64,000 bases of DNA from Caenorhabditis elegans. Its lineage: Eukaryota; Nematoda; Chromadorea; Rhabditida; Rhabditidae. Made by a program: the position numbers and the translations under genes. The notes under the pieces are model-generated. The model was given only the letters and a program-made list of their open reading frames with translations, was not told where the DNA came from and ran no database searches. Of the stretch, positions 32,833 through 43,124 are shown one piece after another (positions within the stretch are counted from its first letter, which is position 1; each line of letters starts with the position of its first letter). Location of the stretch: positions 12,462,001 through 12,526,000 of the forward strand of contig NC_003279.8 of NCBI RefSeq assembly GCF_000002985.6. The letters are read 5' to 3'.

Positions 32833-35194
32833 ATGGATCGAATGTTGGGATGGTTGAAACGTCGATCGGAGAACGCCCAGGTCACCTACTCGCGATTCGG
32901 ACTGCCCGGTGACGAAGTGGACGAACGGCCGCCACCCACGCTCTGCCACGTGGCACATTTTGACGACGACGCTCCGGAATACCGCGCGTTTTTTACACAT
33001 GCGACACGGGCGGCCGCCATTGCCGCTGGCTTTGGGCTCAGCTGCTCGCTCTTCTCGTTTGCAATGTTCTTGTTCGAATTCCGATGGGATGATCATGGCC
33101 GAGGTTTCGATGCGGGCACTGTTGGTATGGAAAATTAATGAAAAATTAAATTTCCGGCACTTTTGTCGTTGGAGCGCACTTTCAGCATGCGATCGGCGCG
33201 AAATTTAAATTTTTGAGTCTATTATAAAGATCTTGGCCAAAATTTTGCACAAAAACGATAATAATCTCAGGTTCTGTTGATTTTTTCGCCGAAAATTTAA
33301 GTTTTCGGCATATCTCTCAATAGAGCGCGCTTGCCAGCGATCGGCTGGAAAACTGGAATTTTTCCTTCAAATTCGAAATTTCTGGGGCATTTCTCAATAG
33401 AGCAGACTTGCATCAGGCGTGAAATTTGATTTTCTAGCACGAAATCTCTACAAATCGTGAAATGTTACGAAAATTCAAACAATTTTCTCATGAAAGTTGA
33501 AATTCGATTTTTTGAAAATTGATCACAAATTTATTTCGAAAACCTAAAAAAACTTTCGATCGGATGCAGTAAGCGCGCTCTATCGACAAATCTGGTAGTT
33601 TTCGCAATAGAGCGCGCTTGCAACATGCGGTCGGCGCAAAATTCAAATTTTTGAGTTATTTTTCCAGTTTTTAAGCAAAATTCGTCCTGAAAATCCAAAA
33701 AATTCAAAATTTTTGCAGTTGCCTCCCTCCTGTTCCTGATAATCGGCGTCCTAGTCCATTGGCAAGTTATAATCGGAATAAAAAAGGAGTCTGCGGTGCA
33801 TATGATCCCAGCAATCATGGTCTACACGTTTTTGATTGTCGTCGAGCTGATTGTCTACGTTTTGGCCGCGTAAGTTTAGAAACTGCCCGGCGGACTAGAA
33901 AACGCAGCTGAAAAACCTCGGCCACCACTTGAAAATCCAATTTTTCTTCAGAAATCACCTCGTCAACTCGGCTTCCCTGTTCGCCTATCCACCGGACAAA
34001 CAGACGCCAACGTTCCTCACATTATCGATTTTCTACCTGACACTTGTCGGAATTCAGACTTCGATGCTTTTGTCGATTACCAAGGCTCGGAACTACTACG
34101 AAGCCAAGGATATCCATAAAAAGGAGGTTCGGGTTGCCGAACATGGGGTTAGTTGCCGGAAAAGTTGAAATATTTTCGTGAAATTACTGTTTTTGAGCCA
34201 AAAATGATCTTTTTAGCGGTTTTAGCTTTGAAAAACGCTAAATTTGGCGATTTTCGAGCCAGAAATGGTCTTGACACGACAATTTTCTGTGGACTTCAAA
34301 AGGGTGTGCGCCTTTAAAGAGTACTGTAGCTTCTAACTTTTCGTAATTCTTCTCAGGAGTGAGCAGCAATTGCGGTTTGACAAGTGTTTTCCGGCAAATC
34401 GACAAATTGCCGGTTTGCCGGAAATTTTCAATTCCGGCAAATTGCCGATTTGCCGGACAGCTTTAATTCCGGCAAAGCGCCGATTTGCCAGAAATTTTCA
34501 ATTCCGACAAAGTGCCGATTTCTCGAACAGCTTCAATTCTGACAGTTTACCGATTTGCCGGAAATTTTCAATATGGCAAATTACCGGTTTGCCGAAAAAT
34601 TTCAATTCCGGCAAATTGACGATTTGCCGAAAAAAATCGTTTGCCGCCCATCCCTGGTTTTTCTCACAAATACAGCGATTTTTAATAAAAAACCATGAAA
34701 AATCGATGAAAATTCCGCGAAACAACGTAATTTTGTACCTGCAGTACTCATTAAAGGCGCACGCCCGCTTTTAGTCTAAAAATAAATTGTCGTGTCGAGA
34801 CCCAGTACCATATATTTGACCCAAAAATACAAAATTTCACAGCTGGGCAACATTCCAGGGACCCAGCGGGAAGAGCCGAAATTGTGTAGGTTTACGGAGC
34901 TGTAGTAAAGAGGAAGGCTCCGTAAATCTACACAATCTCGGCACGCTACGAGACCCTTAAATTTTGATTTTCAGTGTTCAAAACCGCTGAAAATCTTAAA
35001 GATTTTACTCAAAAATTAATAAAATTCCTCAAAAATCCTCAAAATTTCCCTGTTTCCAGAAACGCCTCAATCCCCAAATGCAAATTGTCTACGTCAAAGA
35101 CGGTGACCAGGTGGACCCCATGTCGACCGACGGTGAGCCGGTGACGTCACCACCGCCACGTGTCATTTTGGCGGCCAACGATGACATTGCCTAA
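32833..35194 (+). CDS. Four-pass membrane protein, family not recognised
   Basis: Exons 32833-33124, 33719-33869, 33952-34147 and 35060-35194 give 257 aa, start MDRMLGWLKRRSENAQ. The cytosolic-looking N-terminus is followed by four hydrophobic segments: about 58-80 (AAIAAGFGLSCSLFSFAMFL), 98-118 (VASLLFLIIGVLVHWQVIIG), 127-148 (IPAIMVYTFLIVVELIVYVL) and 170-192 (FLTLSIFYLTLVGIQTSMLL). A hydrophilic tail ends VTSPPPRVILAANDDIA. The layout is like small four-pass proteins, but I see no tetraspanin CCG motif. The gene starts about 225 bp after the poly(A) signal of the sphingomyelinase gene and right after a TGCAG acceptor, so it could be a third operon member. Intron 3 contains two nested repeats. 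Confidence 0.82.
34268..34804. repeat. Inverted-repeat element carrying a CGGCAAATTGCCG array
   Basis: Ends pair over about 60 bp (GGTCTTGACACGACAATTT on the left, complement of a GTCGTGTCGAGACC end on the right, plus GTGCGCCTTTAA). The interior (34390-34640) is a degenerate tandem array of roughly 38 bp built on CGGCAAATTGCCGATTTGCC. It lies in intron 3 of the four-pass gene; the open frame across it is an artefact of the repeat. Confidence 0.75.
34855..34968. repeat. Short palindromic element
   Basis: GATTGTGTAGATTTACGGAGC-type arms (one copy reads AATTGTGTAGGTTTACGGAG) face each other around a small loop, with GGGACC and GAGACCC outside. It is next to the larger inverted-repeat element in the same intron. 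Confidence 0.7.
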
Positions 35195-35611
35195 ATTGTT
35201 CCCTTTTTCTATTTTTAATGTAAAACCTGTATTTCTCTCTCCAATCTGTGTATCTTCTGTACCATGGCTTTATTTTGCATAATTTCTCACCAATTTCTTG
35301 TCAGTTCTTCTTACCTTGCCGTTTTTTCATGTAAAAATACATAAATTTTAGTCCAAAAATTTTTTTCTGAATTTTCTGCACCAAGTTTCCCGGATTCTTT
35401 TACCGAAATTTAGCGATTTTCTGCCAAAAATTTCAGAAAAAAGGATAGGAATTTTTATTATTACAGAGTGTCTCAAACAATCGGAATTATGTACAGAATG
35501 GTGAGGAATTTTTTTTTTGAAAATTTTTCAAAAAAAGTGTGGAGGTTGTAAAGCTAATGAGAGGGAGGGCAAGACGATGAGAAAAACGAAGAAATTATGA
35601 AAAAAAGTGAT

Positions 35612-37388
35612 TTACACGTGGCACTCCTTGGGCGAATTGTTGTTGAAGACGATCTCGTAGCGATGATCCCATCCGAGGGAACCTGTCCAGCATCTGAAAA
35701 AATTTTGATTAAGGATACTGTGTTTTGTTGGTTGGACTTGTGTTCCGTACGCCCTTCTAATGTGATAAGTTTGGCCAAATTACCCGGGAATCACCAGAAA
35801 TCACAATTAGAACTAATTAATTCTGAATTACGGTGGATTTCGTCGAAAACCCTGATGAAAACCTTTAAAAATTGAAGATTTGGGGGGGGGGGGGGGTCTA
35901 ATTAAGCCCAAAGCGTAGAAAATGAGCGAAAATGTAGTTTGACAACACATTTTGCTGACATAAGCTTTAAGTCCTATGCCTAAGCCTCAGCCGAAGCTTA
36001 AAAACCTGTGCCAAATTGCCTACAGAATAAGGGTCGACACTTCTGAGTCACCACTCGAACCGGATGTCTCAGGGCTCTAACCTAACAAGCCTGAGAGGCC
36101 AAGGCTACGGGCCAAACAATCAGCCACCAATTCTTAGTTCCTTTGAGTCTACGGTTTAGACCTGAAACGGAAGTCTAAGGGTATTAGCCTGAGCCTAAGA
36201 TTCTGGGGCTATCTGGGGCTTGATCCAGACTTGAAACATATGTCTTATAGCCGTAACCTAAGAATGTGAGCTGGAGTTCAAAAAGGCCTTAGATAGAGTG
36301 CCTAAAGTTGAAAGCATAAGCTAAAACTTCTAAGCTCAAAATTGAAGTCTAAAGACCGTAACCTGAAGTCCTAAGCCTGATATCCTTATGTCACGGTTCT
36401 AAGCAACTCAAGCTTAAAAACCTCAACATGAGCTATAAAGCAATGGCCTGAAGTTCTAAGCTTAACAGCCCTCCGAGCCTACAGTCCTCATCCCAAGACA
36501 CAATTGCTCACCGGAAGTAATAAATCTGCTTATTGATGGCCTTATCGTCGAATCCTTGCAAATCCTCAAACTCCAATCTCAAATGATCCATGGTCCGTCT
36601 ATCGAACACGTATCCACTTTTAACTCCATAATCCAAAATCCGCCCAAGCGCCGCTGCTTGTGCTTTTGTCGCGTGAATCACAATGTCACTGCATTTTGGC
36701 CAGAATGTGTCACGATCAGCAATGAATCCGGAGTCTAGATGAAGATCCTCGTAGACGTCGTTGAAGGCTTTCAGGATGCACTGGAATGCGTACCAGCGCT
36801 CCAGGGAGATGTCCGACATGGATATGACGATGAGCTCGGCGATTGGGGCGTCTAGCTCGACGGTTTCGACGCCTTCACGGAAGACCTCGAGCATTCCTGT
36901 AAGAAAATATTGAAATAACGCCAGTCAGCTACAGTACCCCAGAACTCACCAAGAAAGACGTAAAAATCAGCAACAACCCACGCGTCATCAATCACAAGGC
37001 ACGCGGTATCATCCTCGATTCGGATCGCCACATAGGCCTTCGAATGCCTCTCGAATGCATCATCAGAAGCACATGCTTCATTGATATCACGTTTCCTCAA
37101 CTCCAACTTTCTGATCTTACTGTACTTCTCCTCCAAATGCTCCTTAACCTCTCTGCAAAGACGGGCGAGGCGGATTTGCTCGAAGAATGACATTTGATCG
37201 ATGACATGGAGCATCAGATGCATCGGCATGTCGAATATAGGCTCGTCATCCAGAAGTTTATCATTATTTCGAATAAAACGAAGCAATCCGGAGGAGTTTT
37301 TCTTAAGGAGATTGTGAGAAGACTTCTTCTTCTGAACTGCTGGTGGGGAACGGGAGCGGATTGAGAGTTTGCGGAAGAAATTTTGCAT
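35612..37388 (-). CDS. F-box-like protein
   Basis: Exons in order are 36950-37388, 36512-36896 and 35612-35693, giving 301 aa; joins keep frame. The start MQNFFRKLSIRSRSPP follows an acceptor (TCATTTCAG) 24 bp upstream, consistent with trans-splicing. Residues about 48-85 (PIFDMPMHLMLHVIDQMSFF, then EQIRLARLCREVKEHLEE) resemble an F-box, which would bind SKR/Skp1 in an SCF ubiquitin ligase. The rest, with VVADFYVFLG, ISMSDISLERWYAFQCILKA and a last exon CWTGSLGWDHRYEIVFNNN, resembles no domain I can name. Worms have hundreds of fast-evolving F-box genes. Intron 2 (35694-36511) holds a G15 tract and a degenerate CCTAAG-rich stretch. Confidence 0.75.
35882..35896 (+). repeat. G15 homopolymer tract
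   Basis: Fifteen consecutive G in an intron of the F-box-like gene. Runs of this length can form G-quadruplex DNA, and in C. elegans they are deletion-prone when the DOG-1/FANCJ helicase is missing. Confidence 0.9.
35930..36480. repeat. Degenerate CCTAAG-rich intron sequence
   Basis: CCTAAG and near variants (TCTAAG, CCTATG, GCTTAA) recur about every 15-30 bases, often as GCCTAAGCCT. It looks like a decayed tandem repeat related in sequence to the GCCTAA telomere unit, but spacing is irregular. Confidence 0.4.
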
Positions 37389-38109
37389 TTTGTCAGAAAT
37401 TTTGTAGGGCTGAAATGATAAGTTGTCGTGAAGAAAGAAAGGAAAGAAGAAAAGTGAGGAAGACTCAAATAAAGAACGGGAACACATTCAGAACTTTAAA
37501 TTCTACCGCATATAGGCGGCACGACGGTTCTCCACCTCCTCTTACCGATCATCAGAAGTACAAAAACATATGGTGGTTGGAATGAGATAAAAAAATTTGG
37601 GAGAATAATAATAATAATAATCAACGACGATTGGAACAAGAATGATGGATCACCGGTGGTGTTGAATCGGAAAGCAATTGGGTGAAGACAGAGGAAAGGC
37701 GTCAAAGTTTAGATATTGTGAGAATTCGGTGGGGGCGGAACAAGAAGAACAGGAGAAGCGGAAGCCACTGAGAAGGACGAGAAAATGACAATCATGATGA
37801 TGATGATAATGATACAAAGTTGATCAGTGGCGCAAATGGATCAAAAGTCATTCGTTTTTGAGATGACGAAGAAGGAGACGACGGAATATGAAAAACCGGA
37901 TCAGATTTGCGAAAAAATGGACTAAAATGTATAGGGACACTGCTCGAGACGGGTAATATGTAGTATAAAATCGAAAAATTTGAAAAAATTACTTTTCGAC
38001 CGTTGAAATTGAGAGAACTTGTGTGTTTTCCTAGAAAATCTGCATACATCTCTACAAGTTGAGCCAAATTAGACAGGAATTCAAGACAAAATGGACAAAC
38101 TGGTCTGAA

Positions 38110-38288
38110 ACCACGTGGAGTCAAAAAGTCCCATTTCGCTTTGTTCTACAAAAAATGCGGGAGGTGAGAAGCAGACATCTCAACTGATTTCGCATAGCTA
38201 AGAGTGTGTTGACGTCACAATTTTTCTGGGAAAAAATTCCCGCATTTTTTTAGATCAAGCCGCAATGAGGCTTTCTGACACCACGTGT
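38110..38288. repeat. MITE-like palindrome, family with AAAATGCGGGA arms
   Basis: Arms contain CTACAAAAAATGCGGGA and TCCCGCATTTTTTTAGATCA, with ends of the TGACACCACG type. Related copies are at 41585-41735 and 53545-53735. Confidence 0.75.
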
Positions 38289-38831
38289 GAAACCTGACAG
38301 AACCCTGTGGAAACCAAGTGAAGTCAAATTACAGACAAGACATTCTGAAGAATAACTAGCCGATTAGGCAAAAAATCTGGTTAAAATGCCGCAAACTTTG
38401 AAAAATTGGACAAAATCGAATTATAGAGAACGATCATTGATGAAAACGAGACGAACAATGCGACTTTTCGGAAATTAACAGAGGCGTGGTCACTTTGAAC
38501 AGAAAATGAGATTGCGCGGCGACGCAGGTGCCCACAGCTTATCTCCGAAAACAAATCGGACTTTGAACAAAAAAAAGTTCCATGGACATCAAAAAACGTC
38601 CATTCTGAAACTGAAGCATGCACACTGTCTCACGAGGTTTCCTTATATAGAGAAGATCTTATGATGGTGCCGCCGCACAGAACACAGAAAAACGTGAAAA
38701 TTGGGGGCCGGATGGATGGAAAGACACAACAATCTTCAAAGTCTATGATAGGCGAATCGTGTTGACCCAGAGATTGTTGATGTGTGGAGGCTACTGTAGT
38801 TGGAGAAACTGCGAACCTTTTATATATGAGT

Positions 38832-39092
38832 TCAGTCACATTTTGTTATGGAAGCTCTACTCGACAACGCCCTAATAGAGTCACACCGACTTCCGACAGT
38901 TTTTGTTATGATTTCGAAACCAATTAAAATTAAAGACTCATCGAATGACAATGCGGCTTTTAATTTGATTAGAAGAGTCGTGATATCATCCAATTTCTCG
39001 TCTGGGCAGGTACCTACAAAATACTGGAAGTCAGCTGCTAGACTAGGAATTCCTAGAAAAAACAGGGCCAATCTATTTTTGAAGTTCATCAA
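38832..39092 (-). other. Doubtful open frame, possible secreted peptide
   Basis: Opens MMNFKNRLALFFLGIPSLAA, a passable signal peptide, and continues CPDEKLDDITTLLIKLKAA. The complementary strand is also open (38848-39123, MEALLDNALIESHRLPTVFV, with a phase-0 donor at 39009). I cannot decide which strand, if either, codes. Confidence 0.15.
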
Positions 39093-39330
39093 AGTTATTG
39101 GAATAACATCAATAGATTGTTAGAATAACATCAGCCTGCAGAAAAAGGCGACACTGGAACGAAACAAAATTGCAAATGGAAAGAGAATGTGGAAATATGA
39201 TGAAGAAGACAGAAATATTATAAGTCACATTTTGGATTAAAAATCATAATTTTTTGATACTGCAGAACCTCATCGATGATGATGATGATTATGATTATGA
39301 TAACAGTCACTAGAAGCCAGACTACAACCT

Positions 39331-39633
39331 CTAGACGTTCACGGCCTCCATTCCAATCACAAATCCTTGCTGATCTGTGAACGCGTGTGATAGTCCATCT
39401 ATCGTTGACAAGAGACCAGCTGTCCGCGACGAATTCGGGGAAAGAGATATTTTCGAATCCAACCGAATTGAAGAAGAAAAGAGATTTTCAAAGAACTGGC
39501 GCGGAAGATGGAGGATGGTATCAGAAGATCGCCGGGTTCGCATTGCAACTGATTTATGGTATAAGCCACGTGACTTTTCACAAAACTGCAGAAAGCCATT
39601 TTCTCCCCATGGAGTGGTCATATTTATACTCAC
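39331..39633 (-). other. Doubtful open frame with coding-like codon use
   Basis: Ends GLSHAFTDQQGFVIGMEAVN V-stop with codons typical of worm genes. An acceptor-like CTGTTTAG lies just upstream of MTTPWGENGFLQFCEK. The plus strand is open in two frames over the same stretch, so coding status is unclear. Confidence 0.2.
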
Positions 39634-41584
39634 TAAACAGGGAATTGATTTGCATAATCTACATTACGATAAATACAAAAACAACTGATCGGAATAAAAG
39701 ACCAACACGTCATTGCAATCGGTCTAGAAGCTTATCACGTGGATTAAGTAACCTATTTTGATAACTATCTCTCATTTGAAGTTACAAAGTGCAGATTTTA
39801 TGATCCAGTTTGAGAAAGGCCGGAAAAAAGAAAGAAAGTTCAGTCTTCAAAATAAAATTTCAAAAAGTGAACGTTATTTTGCCAGAATTAAAGCCGATTT
39901 GGTTGAATATATGGCAAACTTGACCCTAACTTTTGCGAGACTTGGGAAAGACTGTGTTTAGGTCGCGCCCAAGCTAGTAAGCCGGAACCAATCTTTAACT
40001 GAAGCTTGTATAAGAAATTGGCAAAAATAGGACTAAACTTGGACCAAACTTGCGCGCTGCCTAAACAAAGCCAAACCAAGGTTCGGGCCATGATTTGTCA
40101 AATTATAGATCAAACAAGTTTTTTAGACCAAACTTGGTTCAGAAGTTACCGCCAAAGACCAAGAAACTTAAAATAGTCCCAAAACAGCTAGCAGAACAAA
40201 ACCAAGCCTTTTTGGTACTTTCAGGCCAATTTGGACTTTAATACAAGATAATTGTCTGAAAACGCACAAAAAGCTAGCTATATCAAGTAGAAATGCAGCC
40301 GAACATCCACTGAACTATTTGACCCGATGACTTTTATAGACGTTTCCTTCTCTTCCGATGTTTGTTCTCTTATTGCTTGACGTCGCCTGAATTCATTCTT
40401 CAACAGAAAACTATTTCCTTACACAACAGCTGTCGTCAGCTGATATGTTCCGCGGAGACACAGCTTCTCATGGGAAAAGCGGAAGGAAACAAAAATGTAG
40501 GACAGGAAGTTGGAGGAATTCGAAGAATGTTGCTGGAAATGGCTTTTGCAATTTTATTTTTTGAGAATTCTAAAAATGATAGATTCATCAAAAACACTTG
40601 CTGCCCGGACGACGTTCACAGTTGTTTTTCAAAATAACTGTGAAAAAGAAAGTTCAAGGGTCGTTTTCCTCCAATACATGTGGATTTATTGTGTCCTCCT
40701 ACAAACTTTTCGTAATTGTTTGCACTACATCATGATTCGATTGGAAATTGATAACGTCATTGTTGAGACAATTTGTGAATCAGCTGAATCAGACGAATTC
40801 ATGCTTCGGGGACGTCACCAGACCACAATGACGTTTCCTAGAAAAACCTGAATCATCTTGGAAATTCTCAAGCTACAATTCATCTAATTCCAAAAGTCCG
40901 ACTCAATTACCAATTATCCCCAATAATCTTTACTCTGCGTGTGCTGCACTTTCTGCATTTTTCACCTAGAAGGACTTGTTCCACACATTGTTGTCAACAT
41001 CCGGTCATATGTCTTCTTAAAGGTTCGGGGGAGAAGGAGTACTGTACTTTTCAATGAATAACAATTGGACACTTTAACGAAAAGAGAGAATAATAATCGA
41101 GTGAGGTGACGAAATGATGAAGAGGAAGAAGCCACAATGATGACGTCATCGGTCTATGATGTTTCACTTTCAAAGGTGGGGGGCTATTGTTTCCGCGAGG
41201 AGTGTAATGAAGGGAGTTCAGCGAAGGAAGTGCCACGTGTATCGCTGAAAAACTTCTACCTGATCCCTAGTAGTTTGTGATGTTTCACCTAGATCTGAGT
41301 TTTTTGGTCATAAAATTTTTGGGGCCTACCTTTCATTTTTCGACAATTTAGTCTAAACACATGCTCCTAACAATAAAATGGTGTACGGGTTCTTATAAAA
41401 ACAAGAATTATTGAAGGTTGGCCACCAACGGCCCTGTAAAGGTCCTGATCCAGATCTGGTGACAGGTGATTCGCGTTTGGTCTGCCACAAGCAATATTAG
41501 TGGAACTGGCAAGTAACTCAAAAAACTAAGACTACAGGCACGTAGCCACGCTGTATTCCAAACTACAGGCGTTTCACAGCAGGT

Positions 41585-41735
41585 CCGAGCTTGGTGCCAG
41601 AGTGTCCCATGCCTATTTGATCTACAATAAATGCGGGACGCTCTTAACAATACGAAATTTGTTGAGAGGTCCGCATCGAAATTCCCGCATTTATTGTAGA
41701 TCACACAGTAATGGGCACTCTGACACAAGGTGGAA
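41585..41735. repeat. MITE-like palindrome, AATGCGGGA family
   Basis: Left arm GTGCCAGAGTGTCCCAT and TGATCTACAATAAATGCGGGA pair with TCCCGCATTTATTGTAGATCA and ATGGGCACTCTGACAC on the right. Best-matched of the three copies. Confidence 0.85.
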
Positions 41736-41744
41736 ACATACAGC

Positions 41745-41905
41745 GCATTTTTTTTCAGTTTCTACGACTTTAAAGGGGGCGCATTTACGCGCGATGGTTC
41801 GACACGCGCCACCCATTGATTTTTGGGGTGCGTGGCGAGATCAATGCCGGGACCATCGCGCGTAAATGCGCCCCTTTTAAAGTCGTAGAAATGGAAAAAA
41901 ACGCA
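41745..41905. repeat. Palindromic repeat with TTACGCGCGATGGT arms
   Basis: TCTACGACTTTAAAGGGGGC and GCATTTACGCGCGATGGT pair with ACCATCGCGCGTAAATGC and a TTAAAGTCGTAGA end. It directly abuts the preceding palindrome and lies just upstream of the first visible RCC1 exon. Confidence 0.85.
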
Positions 41906-41989
41906 CTGTAGTTAATGAAGAAAGTACTGTAGAAGTGTCTATCATTGTTTTTTGCAAAAAATTTAAAATTGCTAAATTGATTATTCCAG

Positions 41990-42915
41990 ATTCCCACCTG
42001 GTTTGGCTCGATCTCTGTGGATTCCTGCAAGATCACACTGATCTTCGATGCCCCGATGACGTCATTAGCATCTGAAACCATCCAGCTACCCGATGAAGTT
42101 AAACACGTGGCGTGTACCCATCTCCACATGGCGATTCTCATGAAGCACGAAAAGTTGGCTGTGAGAAGACTTGACGACTTTGAGGGAAACCTGACATTCC
42201 TGGACCTGCATACTGATTTAGATGTTTTGCTGGTAGCTACATCCCGTGAGATATACGCTGTCGAAAGATCTGGAACAAGTTCGGAAATTGTGAAGATCCT
42301 GGTTGATTCTGTCGGAATTTCACCGAAAAAGAACAATTTAGCAAATAAGATCCAATTTCCATGGCCTGTGAGAATTGTGGAAGCTGCTGCTGGTCACGAC
42401 TTTCTGATCTTCCGGGATACAACCGGCAACCTCTTCTCTATGGGTACCGGAACGTGAGTTTTCACAGGCCTAGACTGGAAAATATTTACATAAATTTCCA
42501 AATTTCCAGTCGCGGGGAGCTTGGAGTTGGTCTGATCCGCCGAGTCGACGAGCCCGTCCATATCGAGCAACTCGTGGGAATTCGCATTAAAAAGGTGGCT
42601 TGTGGCGGTTGGCATACGGTAGCACTGACAGAAGGCGGTGATGCATACACATGGGGATGGAATCGGTATGGACAACTCGGAAAAGATAAGGTAAACTTTT
42701 TGCTGAAAGTTCAAAGATGAATCGTGACTCCTTAGGGCTCCACTGAAGTCTACCCGGTACTCATCGACCCAGAGGAAGAGAAATTCGGCGAGGAGAACAT
42801 TTTGGACGTTGCATGCACAGAGCATAATACGCAGATTGTCATCAAAACAGGCCACGCCCCCTTTGTGCTGGGCACGAACCCCACTCCACCGATCAACGAA
42901 TTTCACCTAGACTAG
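41990..42915 (+). CDS. RCC1-repeat protein, 5' end not resolved
   Basis: Exons 41990-42453, 42510-42690 and 42736-42915 encode the last 275 residues. The first of these opens at an acceptor in phase 0 (IPTWFGSISVDSC), so at least one more exon lies upstream. RCC1 propeller blades are recognisable: AAGHDFLIFRDTTGNLFSMG, then GTRGELGVG, then CGGWHTVALTEGGDAYTWGW, NRYGQLGKDK, and VACTEHNTQIVI. The length and incomplete set of blades suggest an RCCD1-like small protein, not the Ran exchange factor. Poly(A) signal AATAAA is at 43010-43015 and the asah-1 acceptor is 94 bp later, the classic spacing of an SL2 operon. Confidence 0.85.
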
Positions 42916-43009
42916 ACTATAACTTTTAATGAATTCTTCTCTGAAAACGCTTGTAAATTATGCTCCATAAACCAAAAACCGGTGTGATTGATGACATTTT
43001 CATGAGGGA

Positions 43010-43109
43010 AATAAATTAAAAAGTGATAAGGAGTAAAGTGTGGCCACGTGTTTTCCGCAAAAAGTATTGATAAGTCGCCTCGCGGAGCACACGCTTTGCC
43101 ACTATTCAG
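43010..43109 (+). promoter_or_regulatory. Probable operon junction (poly(A) signal to SL2 acceptor)
   Basis: AATAAA at 43010-43015 ends the RCC1-repeat transcript; TATTCAG at 43103-43109 is the trans-splice acceptor for asah-1, 15 bp before its ATG. About 100 bp between signal and acceptor is the norm for SL2 trans-splicing. Confidence 0.65.
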
Positions 43110-43124
43110 AGCTAGTCAAGAAAG

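Larger units (their letters stand above)
37389..41989. other. 4.6-kb stretch without a gene I can define
   Basis: Between the F-box-like start and the first clear RCC1 exon. It contains an AAT microsatellite (37605-37622), three inverted-repeat elements (38110-38288, 41585-41735, 41745-41905) and several modest open frames. The 5' exon(s) of the RCC1-repeat gene must lie here, since its first clear exon opens at an acceptor, but I could not place them. Confidence 0.5.

Noticed and set aside
34370..34774. A 134-aa open frame with repeated NFQFRQ/ICR blocks
   Set aside because: It follows the CGGCAAATTGCCG minisatellite and lies in an intron of the four-pass gene.
37792..38124. Minus-strand 110-aa frame (MTPRGFRPVCPF)
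   Set aside because: It begins inside a palindromic MITE copy and shows no splice sites or family match.
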